From Alopecurus myosuroides (Eukaryota; Streptophyta; Magnoliopsida; Poales; Poaceae), in assembly GCA_028641055.1 (NCBI GenBank), contig CM054059.1, positions 45,148,477 to 45,212,476 of the forward strand: a stretch of DNA of 64,000 nucleotides. Reading direction: 5' to 3'. Positions 54,527-64,000 of the stretch are shown here, one piece after another. The notes beneath the pieces are model-generated. The model had not been told where the DNA came from, ran no database searches, and worked only from the letters and a program-made list of their open reading frames with translations. A program made the position numbers and the translations under genes. How positions within the stretch are numbered: the stretch's first letter is position 1; each line of letters begins with the position of its first letter.

Positions 54527-57311
54527 ATTAAATATCATTCATTGTTGAGGAGAGTTTTAAGCTTAATTTTGATGCTTCTTCACTTGAAAATACTTGAGTG
54601 GCTTTCTATGCCTAGCTGAAAGGCGTTAAGAAAAGCGCTACCAGGAGACAACCCGTTTTATTTCTCTGTTTTCATTAAGTTTTACTTTGTTTTATTTTGT
54701 GTGATTTGCACCTCGGTGTTGTTTATTTCCTTAGGAACCCCTTTGTATCTTTTCTTTTATGTTTTTGTTGAGCCAAGTAAATCCTCTAGTGGAAAGTTGA
54801 GACTATATTTCGGATTTCTGCGCAGGAAACAAATTTTGTCTGTCCACTGTTAAATACGTATATCATCACAGAAAATCCAAAATCACCTGATCTATTTTTG
54901 TGTAATCCGGGGCTATATACACAACTTTTCTTAGTTTACCACTTTTTGATTTGAGCAACAGAAGATTTTCGAAAAAATCAATCTTTACCTGCTGTTTTGT
55001 TTTGACAGATTTCTGCCAATTATTGCATTTGCATCTTAATCTCTTTCTTTTGGTGTTATTTTGAGAAAAAGAGTTTCTAAAATAAGTTTTGATAGTATCT
55101 AATGTGTTTTTGAGTGCTAGTCTTGTGTTGAAACTGAACCATGTGAATTTATTATTTCGATTGCACTAACGTTGCTAATGAAGATTGTGAGAATTTTGGT
55201 GTGGAGGAAGTTTTAAAGGGTCAAGAGGAGAGGATGATATGATGTGATCAAGAAGAGTGAAAAGCCTAAGCTTGGGGATGCCCCGGTGGTACATCCCAGA
55301 AAAAATCAAAGAAGACTCGAGCGTCTAAGCTTGGGGATGCCCAAGGCATCCCTTTCTTCATCGACAAATTATCAGGTCACTTCTAGTGAAACTATATTTT
55401 TATTCGGTCACACCTTATGTGCTTTACTTGGAGCGTCTTTTATTTTTTGCCTTCAGTTTTTTTTTTACAATAAGCTTTGTTGGACCCCAGCATTCTTTTA
55501 TTTGAGAGTGACACGCTCCGCTTTTTCATGAGAATACGTTGTATTCTTAGCCTCTGTGTGGCTGCTGCATTTATTTAGCTCCTATTTTGCATGCATCTCT
55601 TATCACAACTGTTAGTTTTAGTAGTATTATATGAGTACTCTCATGTTTTCTTGCTGTATCATAAAGAGTGTTTTTTTAAAAAATATCTTGTATGGTGCTT
55701 GTTGGGAAAAGAAATTTGCTGCTTGATGTAGAATTTATAATAGTGCTAGTAGAAGCTTGTATAGACTGTGGCTAGAACATTTCATGCCATGCTAAATGTT
55801 ATTTTAGTTTTAAAGCCTTGTGGTTATTGAGTAGAATTAATAGCCTTAAATAGCTGAGAGCGTTAAAATGTCTTGAAAGATTCATGAGTTGTTCTTGTCA
55901 TATTAAAGCATCAATATATGGTATTCTCTTTCGAATGTTTTATTTGGTTGACTTGGCGCATGCTCACACCATGTTTATGACTACAAAACAGTCACGAATA
56001 GCCTCCATGACCACTTAGTTTTTGAAATTCTGATACCAGTTATGCTTTAATTAATGATGCTTATGTCGATGTGCATGATTATGGCTCTTATGCTCTCTTG
56101 ATTTTTCGCTGCCAGTCTTTTACTAGCCTCCACCTGTACTCAGTATGGAATTCTACTCGTGCATCCAAACTCCTTACACCAAAGTCATCCCATTGTGTAC
56201 ACCATACCTACCTACATGTGGTATTTCACTGCCACTCCAAGTAAATTGCTCATGTGTTACCATTAAAACCTTCAAAATTATTCCTGTTTTGTGTTCTTGT
56301 TTTTGCTCACGAGGACGTCAATAGAGAATATTTATCTCACTTGTTGATTGGATTTCGCACCCTGGACTAGTGGCTTCATCCGCTTATCCAAATGATAGAA
56401 GAGCTGGCAGCAGGGTGCCCAGCCCCAAATTAATACAAACAAATTCTCTTCACTAATTTTGCCCCTGATTTTTCAGTCAAAGCATAATTGTGTAAACATA
56501 AGATAAAGAGGGATGGCCTTCTACACCAGTTGCGTCCTTAACCATGGGAGCCGCTCTTGTGAATCCAGTTGTCTTGTGACGTACTTTGTTGTCTGTTTAC
56601 CATTCGTTGATATTAACATAGACCTCTCCTAAAGTATACACACTCCTCCACGGTATGTGATTGTTGGCAGGCACCCGAGGATTCGGTTAGCCATGGTTTA
56701 TGAAAGATGGATGGGAGGAGTGTAAAACTTTTAATACCTCTGTTTAATAAAATAAAAAGCTCTAGCACATGAGTGATCCCTGCTTCCCTCTGCAAAGGGC
56801 CTTTCTTTTACTTTTATGTTGAGTCTCCATCTTCTAACTTTATGCAAAGTTGAGAAAGCATTTTTTCCATTATGAGTTCTATGTGCATTTGTCCCATAAA
56901 CATCAATAATTACTTCATGATGTGATATTATTTGTTCTTACATTATTTTTTCTAGTCTTCCTCATGAACTTTGAAAGTGTCCTGGCATTTATGTTTTGTC
57001 CCACTCTTAAGGACTAGCGAAATACCACTTTGTCATGCTTTCTATATACCCGAAACAAACATTTATCTTTCCTTGCATTATTATCCATGATCCTTTATTT
57101 AAGATACTCTTCATGATGCAAAGTGATCGCTATGCTTTATCACTAAAGTTCTATTTATCATGTTTGTGTTTGAAGTTCTATGATCTCAGCGTACATATAT
57201 GCTTTTAAATTATAATGATCAAGTTTATGATTGTAGCATGTCACCTCAGAAATTATTGTGTTTTATCGTTTACCTACTCGAGGATGAGTAGGAACTAAGC
57301 TTGGGGATGCT
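54527..57311 (+). other. internal non-coding region of the non-autonomous gypsy
   Basis: 2.8 kb of T-rich DNA without coding capacity occupies the place where pol would be. AAGCTTGGGGATGCCC occurs at about 55268, 55325 and 57296. Only the last abuts an LTR and so is the likely polypurine tract. Confidence 0.7.
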
Positions 57312-58208
57312 TGATACGTCTCCAACCTATCTATAATTTCTGATGCTCCATGATTATATTATGCCAATTGCTACATGTTTTCTCCCTTATTTATAGCATT
57401 TTTATACGTTTTCCGAGTCTAACCTATTAACAAGATGCCAAGTGCCAGTTCCCTGTTTTCTGTTGTTTTTTGTTTCAGAAAATTTGTTCTGGAAATATTC
57501 TTGGAATTGGACCCCACAAAGCCCGAAGTGCCTATTTTCCCCGGAAGCATCAAGAACACCGAACGAGAGTCGAAGACGAGCACCAGGGGGCAACACCATA
57601 GGGTGGCGCGGCCTCCTCCTAGCCGCGCCAGCTATGGGTGTGGGGCCCCCAGGCCTCCACCGCCTCTGCCCTTTCGCCTATTTATTCCGCCCGATGGAAA
57701 ACCCTAAGGACCTGATCAAATATCCCCGAAAAGTTTCGCAGCCGCCGTCGTCGTCAACCCTAGTTTAGGGGGTTCTGGAGCTGTCTCCCGGAACCCTGCC
57801 AGAGAGGAAATCATCACCAGAGGCTTCTACATCATCATGCCTTCCTCCGGAGTGATGCATGAGTAGTTCATCCCTGGACTACGGGAACATAACAGTAGCT
57901 AAATGGTTGTCTTCTCCTCATTTGCCTCCATGTTTAGATCTCGTGAGCTGCCTATCATGATCAAGATTGTTCTTATGTAATTCTATATGCTGTGTTTGCT
58001 GGGATCCGATGAATATTGAACTTATGTTAAGTTGATTATAGTCTTTATTGCATATGTTATTTGTGATTTTACATGCTTTTTCGTTGCTAGTGGTTGCTCT
58101 GGCCAAGTAGTTGCTAGTGACTCCAAGAGGGAGTATTTATGCTAGATAGTGGGTTCATGCCTCCTTTTTGCCTGTGCTCGAGTGACAGAAACGTGACAGG
58201 GCAGGATG
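57312..58208 (+). repeat. 3' LTR, left part, truncated by a CACTA insertion
   Basis: It begins TGATACGTCTCCAACC and follows the 5' LTR until the phrase GGTTCATGCCTCC, then stops at 58208 where CACTACTAG begins. The remaining ~650 bp should lie beyond the CACTA element, outside the window. Confidence 0.85.
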
Positions 58209-58214
58209 CACTAC

Positions 58215-58470
58215 TAGAGGAAAGCTTACCACAGGCGAACAGAATAGGCCTACCACAGGCGCATTTCAGTTCGCCTTGGACCATATCGCCAACGGTAATC
58301 CCTTACCCTAGGCGAATACCAAAATGCGCCTGTGGTAACTCAGCATACCCCAGGCGAGTCAGCCTTGTGCGCCTGGGGTAACTGATTTACCTGTGGCGAA
58401 CAAGCCTGCTGCGTCTGGGGTACAGATGCGCCTGTGGTATTAGATGTTATTCGCCTGGGGTATGTTTTTG
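58215..58470. repeat. CACTA subterminal motif cluster
   Basis: At least ten copies of TACC(A/C)CAGGCG or its complement CGCCTG(T/G)GGTA, with variants, are packed into 255 bp in both orientations. In En/Spm elements such subterminal repeats bind the regulatory protein TNPA, so this is a probable protein-binding platform. Confidence 0.85.
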
Positions 58471-58479
58471 CTGTGTCAA

Positions 58480-58685
58480 AAAATAAAAGAAACCAAAATA
58501 ACAGAATAACAGGAAAATGACAGAAATAAGTATCAAAATGACAGAATTAACAGAATAACAGGAAAATGACAGAAATAAGTTTCATAGTCTCAAACAGAGA
58601 TAGTTTAACATATAATATAACCTCGAAGAGAGATAGTTCAACAAGTTTATATTACATAGTCTCGAACAAAGATAGTTCATCAAAT
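58480..58685. repeat. short tandem repeats next to the CACTA motif cluster
   Basis: AGAATAACAGGAAAATGACAG occurs twice and a CATAGTCTCGAACAAAGATAGTTCA-type unit three times with changes. Confidence 0.65.
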
Positions 58686-58957
58686 CTATAGTTTAGCTAG
58701 ACAAGCAAAACAACAAGTAGCATCAACACAAGGAGTACAAGGAGTATTAGCACGGCGATGGCGAAGGTGGTCATCCGGGCCCTCGTCTTCTCCGTCTTCT
58801 CTCTCGCTAGGTAAGTGGCGTATCGAGCTTCCGCCTCCACCATGGTCTTGTAACCCTTGTAGTTGTTGCCGCTGAAACCGTGCACCTGTCTCCGGCATTG
58901 TTCCCAATCGTCGTAGACTCCGGGAACCCTACCGATATACACAACATACCATGTCAT
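58686..58957 (-). CDS. RNase H1 N-terminal (hybrid-binding) domain protein with C-terminal membrane segment
   Basis: The start is the ATG at 58957 (MTWYVVYIGRVPGVYDDW), placed right after a TATGCACAG splice-acceptor-like sequence. Residues 1-48 match the small RNase H1 N-terminal / caulimovirus viroplasmin-type fold, which binds RNA-DNA hybrids or dsRNA: WYVVYIGRVPGVY, W..C..QV..F....YKGY, EAEARY. A basic linker is followed by about 22 hydrophobic residues (IAVLILLVLLVLMLLVVLLV), which would anchor it in a membrane. The RNase H catalytic domain itself is absent. The gene lies between the Ulp1-like gene and the CACTA end and could be a captured gene or a normal CACTA passenger. No break is visible. 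Confidence 0.7.
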
Positions 58958-59114
58958 CTGTGCATAGGACAAAAATACGAGTTTAGCATGGAAAGTGATA
59001 ATAGACCGCAAATAACTATCAAAGAAATAGAAGCATCAAGGTTTACGAATAAAAAACGACAAATAAAGGACTAAAAGTTATATGATGCAAGTGTATACTA
59101 ACATTTTATCAATC

Positions 59115-62100
59115 CTATGGTCTCGGCGGGAACGGACGAACGCCTTCTAGCGTGTTGAATGTTCGGGTGTCACGTTGCTCTCGTAGGTGTGCTTTTATGT
59201 CGCGGTTGCTCGATGGTGCGTGGCCGTAGAAGAACAAGCCACCCCGAGTGATGACATCCAACGCGAGTATCGTGCAGATCCTCCGCTGGATGCGACGGAA
59301 CTCAGCACGCACATATTCATCGGGGGTGTTGGCCATCTTTGTGGTCAGGTCTCGGAGATGACTTGGTATCAATGCCTCTTGGGCATCTTTTAAGTACTCC
59401 CTCATCTGAAAGATGGCATACCAAGCTTCCAACCCAGATTCTTGCTCCGATTACTTGAGGCAGGGGAAGTTTGTTACGTGGGTGCGCACGTAGGTGCCTC
59501 GGACTATTTTCTCCATTTTTAGGGGCTTGCCTAAATCGACGGCGAAGCCGTTGAGGGCACTATTAAGAATAGCTCTTATGTCGCTGTAGTCCTTCTGCAC
59601 CGCCCTACCCGCATCGAGATAAGTGCATACCGACCAATGCGGTTCCATGACGATGAGTGTGCATCCTCCGTTTCTGCGCAGAACATTTCGACCAAACCAT
59701 CGATATCATCAATCGGAATACTAAGGAGATTCTAGAAAGAATGTAATGACGGGAAGCGGAGAGGAGTACTTACTTGGGAAAGTATGGCATGAGAATGGCA
59801 TTCTTATCCTTGTTATCTATCAAAAAACCCTGTTATATAGTTCGTGATAACAACCTGGCCCGCAGGTGACCGCAAGTAGTCCTCAACCATGTAGTACGGG
59901 TCCGTAATCGCGATGTGCGGGGTATTCTCCATGACCATATCGTGCGCCATGCTGAGCGATACCAGGCGGACAATGCTTCGGTCGAGCTTTCCCAAGTGGA
60001 AGACCCTGAATATGTCTTTGTATCTGATGAAGAACACCTCTGCGGGATTTGTATCCACAAAGCCCACGGATCGGGGCACCTTGACCACGTATAGCGGGTA
60101 GGAGGGATGTTTCTCACGTAGAAGTTCATTCTCTCTTAACAAAATTCTGTCGTGGATGCTCCTCTTGTCACCACCGATGACAGCGACAACCTCTGGCGGC
60201 AGCATCGGCTGACCTATCTCATGCACCTTCCTCCACGGGACGGCGGGCGGCAAACGGTCCAGGACTCGGGCGGCCGCTTGCTGGCTACTAGAGGAGGCAC
60301 CACCTTTCTTCTTGTTGGATGTCGGCCTCTTCCGATGCTTCTTCGGCCTCAAGCATATGGGAGTGCCGCTTTGTTTTACCGCCTCCTCGGCCGTAGCACG
60401 GAGTGTATTCGGGGTAACCACCATAGGTTGTGGAGCCGTAAAGGCCGTCTGCTCCTCGGGGGTTTCTTGGGAATATGTTAGCTTCTTCTGGATATCCGGT
60501 TTTCTGGTGGGTAACTCAGAAGGACCGCCCTCTTCGCCATCTACCTTCTTCTGGATATTAAGATTTCTGGTGGATAACTCCGGAGGAACCTTTTCGCCAT
60601 CCAACTGATTTATGAAATCGTCAATGGGAGCAAGTTCAATATCCATGTAGTCGTCATGGGTCTCATGCTCGTGATGTTGCTCGTCATGTGACGTCTCGTG
60701 CTCGGAAGGAGGAGGATTCACCAGAGGTGGAGAGAGCACCTTGTCATGTTGGGTTGCCCGTGGAGGGACAACCTTGTCTTGTTGGCTTGCCGCGGGCGCA
60801 ACAGGTGTAGTGGTGACGGCCATGCCTTGGCTTGGCGCCGACCCTGACGTGGTGTTCAGCCGAATAAGGGCTTTCGGCCGTAGCAAGATTTGATTGTCCA
60901 GTCGGCCGAGATTCAGCTCGCTGTCGGCATCGGCGGGTTGATTAGGAGGATACAAGTCCTGAAATCCCGGTAGCACCAGATCGACGTGAACTCGAAGCTC
61001 GTTGGCCGGTATTTCTCTGCAGTGGTACTTGCGGGATAGTGGCTGCAAGATGCTCCCCTTTGCAACATCCTTCAACTCGCTGCCCACTTTTAGTAGGAAG
61101 GTGCATCCCGTCGCGTCAGCCTGCGATAACATGCATGGATAGGTCAGAGAGTAGGGTTATATTGAACTGGCTACAGCTTGAGACGTTCAATATTTTACCA
61201 TGAGGGCATCGAGCTCGGCTAACGTCGACGGACCACAGGTGATGGTGGGCTCGTCGAGCAACGATAACATCGACGGACCATCGGCCGCGCCTGACACGGT
61301 CGACGGTCCATCGGGGGCAGGCGCGTCGGGCACGACGGGGGCGGGCGCGCCAGGCACGGCCAATGTCGACGGACCACCGGCGGTGGCCGCGGCGGGCACG
61401 ACAAACGTCGACGGTCCACCTCCGGCGCCTATATTGATTGTAGGTAACGGCCCCTGTGAGCCCCCGGCGATGTAGCCACATAGGTTTTCAAATACGGTGG
61501 GTATGAGCACATTCATCTTTTCCCCGACCTTTTCCTCAATCTTCTTCTCCATGTTTTCTTCCAAGTCCGCCACCTTCTTCTTCAGCGCCTCCGCCTCCTC
61601 GTTCGACTGGCTCTTCTTCGCCGCCCGCGACTCCTTAGCGCTGGGCTCAGCCAAGCCATAGTTGGCGTGCTTCCTATTTAGTCCGCCGCCGGTGATACGG
61701 CCTAAGTGCGGCCTTTTCAGCGGGTCCTGGCTCTTTTCCTTGTTGTACCCCCTGATGAAAGGCTTATCCCACGCGACTTTGGCCGTCGACGTCTGCGACG
61801 AGGAAGATTCAAGCTGTTGTTCTTCTAGCTGCAGAAGCAACATATGAACGGTTTAGAAATGGTTTCGTACTAGAATGAAATCATGAACTTGATAATGATG
61901 AGTTGCATGAAATGGTAAATTTCTTACCACTAGTTTCTCAACATTCTTCACGCTATCGTCCGTGACCAAAATAACATTCTCTACCATCTTCGGGTCTGTG
62001 ACAAGTTCCCCGGTCGGAGCTACTTTTCTGTACCTCGACCTCATGAATTTCTGGAATTGCGGGTAATGGGCATACTTGGCGTAAGGGTTCTCAATCCCTT

Positions 62101-62865
62101 TTTCAATGTAGGCCTGGTCCTCTTTCGCCCAAACTGGCTCCTTCCCGTCGTAGCCACGACAGCCGAGATTGTGGTGACCGATGTTCTTCGACGCTAGGTC
62201 CCTCCCCTATTCCGTTTGATTCTTAGTGAAATCAAGCGACTGGTTATCTAGGAAAGTCTTGAAGTCATCGGGCGTAATCCGCGGGAAGTGGCGATGAATC
62301 TCTTCGAATGGTTCCTCGTCCCTAATCATCGCCCTCACCATAGTCTTGTAATTGCTCAGGGCTTTGGTGAACCTAGTGAGGGCGAGTTTGTTCACCAGGT
62401 TGCCCTTCAGATTCTCGTTGTTGTAGGGGGGAGGGAACTCGTACCGCGCGTGCAGCCTCGAGATGAGTTGGGCGCGCAGAGTTTGCTTCTTCTTGAGAGT
62501 CGGCTCGTTGATATTGACGTCGTCTCGAAGGATCGCACCAAGTTGGAGGAAGTACCCCTTCACAAGGTCCAATGGCATCACATGCGTGCCATTGGAAGGA
62601 TCCACCTCCGTGAATTTCTCTCAAACGGTCCCGACCTTGTTCGGAGCTCGCTGCCGACGCTTTTTTCCCGTCGTGCTACTCTCTGAGGGACCCCCGGCGC
62701 AACTATCAGTGGTTTCCGCCTCGCCACCGGTGAGCCCGTCATCATTGGGGCCTCGCCACCGGTGAGCCCGTCACCGCCATCATTGGCTCTCTCTTCCTCT
62801 TGCTACTCTCTGGCCATAAGCAGGTAGTGGTCCAATAACGCCGGATCCGTAGAAGAAGAAGACAT
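59115..62865 (-). pseudogene. CACTA TNP1-like gene with DUF8039-like and Ulp1 (C48) protease regions, broken
   Basis: The gene starts at ATG 62865 (MSSSSTDPALLDHYLLM). Exon A reaches GTG/GTAAGAA at 61928 and contains the plant-transposase-24-like part (DPSNGTHVMPLDLVKGY, RKVAPTGELVTD). Exon B (61828-61199) holds a Lys/Glu coiled coil (EEAEALKKKVADLEENMEKK) and an Ala/Pro/Gly repeat tail. Exon C (61120-59813) has a DUF8039-like region (CTFLLKVGSEL...RVHVDLVLPG) and the start of a Ulp1-like protease. The rest follows at 59648-59115, with His in EPHWSV, Asp in TYLDAG and Cys in NFPCLK. Lesions: a stop in MARE-TAG-QEEE, a frameshift near 62680, a stop after DFTKNQTE, a one-base shift in a T-tract near 59825 and a stop just after the catalytic Cys. 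The coding pieces are clear; exact exon ends are inferred from GT..AG sites. Confidence 0.75.
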
Positions 62866-62880
62866 GCCTAGCTAGAAGTA

Positions 62881-64000
62881 GATAAAATGTATACTAGGTT
62901 AGTCACCGAAAAAATTCGGCATGACCTCTGCTATAAATGGTCATGCCGGAGTGCCAGAAATTTGCCGGAACGGAAATGAATCAATGTTCCGGCAAAACAT
63001 TGGCACTCAATGTACCTGCAAAATTTTGCCAAAACCCCAAAAACAGCTTCTTGTTGTCATCACAATCATCCCAGGATTTAACCAGGAACATCACATCATC
63101 CCAGGATTTAACCAGGAACATCACACCATCCCGTGAATTTAACGAGGAAAATATATCACAATGTATGAGGACTATTTTTTGCTTCTTTGCTAACAACAAA
63201 TCTACCAAACAGGAGTTAATAGCTCCCAGGTTCCTACCAATCAAAACAGAAATTGATAGCTCCTAGGTTTAGAAAACAGAAGTTAATAGCTCACAGGTTA
63301 CATGTTCCTATTTATTAACATCAAGTGAAGTTTATAGCTCCCAGGTTTCAGTACATTCACAGCACCTGCAATGTTCAATAAATAGCATGCAAAATATTCA
63401 GATTAAGGGAGATTCAAATTACTGGTTTGGTACTGCTATGGTTTGGGTTCTATCTAGCTACATTTTCTGGCTTCTATTTCAAATAACAGGTTCCCATAAT
63501 TTATAACAATATCCCAGGTTCCCAAAAAACTCCAGGTTCCAGAACCAACAGAACAAGTAATTGGTAGAACTGTAAGGGAATTTGCAGCCATATGCTTCAG
63601 ATGATGGTGGTGCATAGAATTAGTTGATACCCTTAAAGCTCCCAAGAACTTATACTATGTACTGTTTGAGAAGTCAAGCAATAAACAAAGTAGAACATGA
63701 TTGATGCAATGTACACCTCTGAACTGAACTGTATATGCAAAAGGAGGTGAACATCTTGTACAATAAAAGGAGGGAGTGTTCGGTAGCATTCTTTTTCAGA
63801 CGAAATATGTCAAAGTGAAATCGAGCCCCCCGTGTACTTACCATGCAAATTTAACATTTTTAATGACACCAACTGCTAATCAAGTTAGGTAAGAAAGCTA
63901 AATTGTTTATATAGTTTGGCTTTGGATTAAAAAAAAGAGGAACGATCTTTCATATTTCAAGCATTCAGATAATTAATATCAAACTTTCAGGACGAGTCAT
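62881..64000. other. gene-less CACTA interior
   Basis: AT-rich DNA. A ~34-bp unit (CATCCCAGGATTTAACCAGG) is repeated two and a half times at 63065-63140, and a GAAGTTTATAGCTCCCAGGTT-like phrase recurs between 63205 and 63345. No coding sequence is recognised. Confidence 0.5.

Larger units (their letters stand above)
52190..58208 (+). mobile_element. non-autonomous gypsy element with TGATACGTCT LTRs
   Basis: 5' LTR 52190-53764, internal region with one gag-like ORF, polypurine tract AAGCTTGGGGATGC and the start of the 3' LTR at 57312. The 3' LTR is interrupted at 58208 by a CACTA element. No protease, reverse transcriptase or integrase is present. The conserved CCGTTGCCGGGGAGG just after the 5' LTR marks the Triticeae family group. 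Confidence 0.88.
58209..64000 (-). mobile_element. CACTA transposon, left end and TNP1/Ulp1-type genes
   Basis: The terminus CACTACTAGAGGAAAGC is at 58209, followed by a dense block of short inverted subterminal motifs. The minus strand holds a multi-exon gene (59115-62865) and a small RNase H1-N ORF (58686-58957). The transposase proper (TNPD/TNP2) is not in the window and should lie further right if present. Confidence 0.82.

Overview
This is a stretch of nuclear DNA from a grass, most likely a Triticeae species (wheat, barley or a relative). The evidence is the dense nesting of Athila-type Ty3/gypsy, Ty1/copia, L1-type LINE, CACTA, MULE, Helitron and Stowaway-like elements, the TGATACG...CCATCA LTR ends typical of Triticeae elements, and spliced plant genes. 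There are no bacterial-style operons; nearly all long ORFs belong to transposable elements (TEs).

Layout. 1-12746: right part of an Athila-lineage gypsy element (integrase end of pol, a third ORF, 3' LTR). Its 3' LTR is split by a nearly complete 7.1-kb LINE with an 11-bp target-site duplication (TSD). 12747-14690: GC-rich unclassified DNA. 14615-14895: a U5 spliceosomal RNA gene with a recognisable plant Pol II snRNA promoter. 15192-15641: a Stowaway-type MITE and a short truncated retroposon. 16722-27668 (minus): a decayed NLR immune-receptor gene with a coiled coil, two NB-ARC domains in series and LRRs. Its first intron carries a Helitron (20209-26537), which itself holds a long LTR-type sequence, and its LRR exon carries a 363-bp TRIM-like element. 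28822-31010: a Copia-like non-coding LTR element remnant. 31141-31291: a second MITE.

31507-49626 (minus): one neprosin-domain (DUF239) gene torn into pieces by three insertions: a 5'-truncated LINE in an exon, a 9.97-kb MULE in an intron, and a 5.19-kb young Copia element inside the signal-peptide codons. The MULE has an intact-looking transposase, a second small gene with its own TATA box, and a 7.6-copy tandem array of a 349-bp unit with three-unit higher-order organisation. 49700-51572: mostly unassigned. 51573-64000: a nest in which a CACTA end is interrupted by a non-autonomous gypsy element, whose 3' LTR is in turn interrupted by a second CACTA element encoding a TNP1/Ulp1-protease-like gene and a small RNase H1 N-terminal-domain protein.

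The only host genes I can support are the U5 snRNA gene (possibly functional), the NLR (pseudogene) and the neprosin gene (pseudogene). The insertions can be ordered in time, and several host exon junctions can be read directly across the TSDs.
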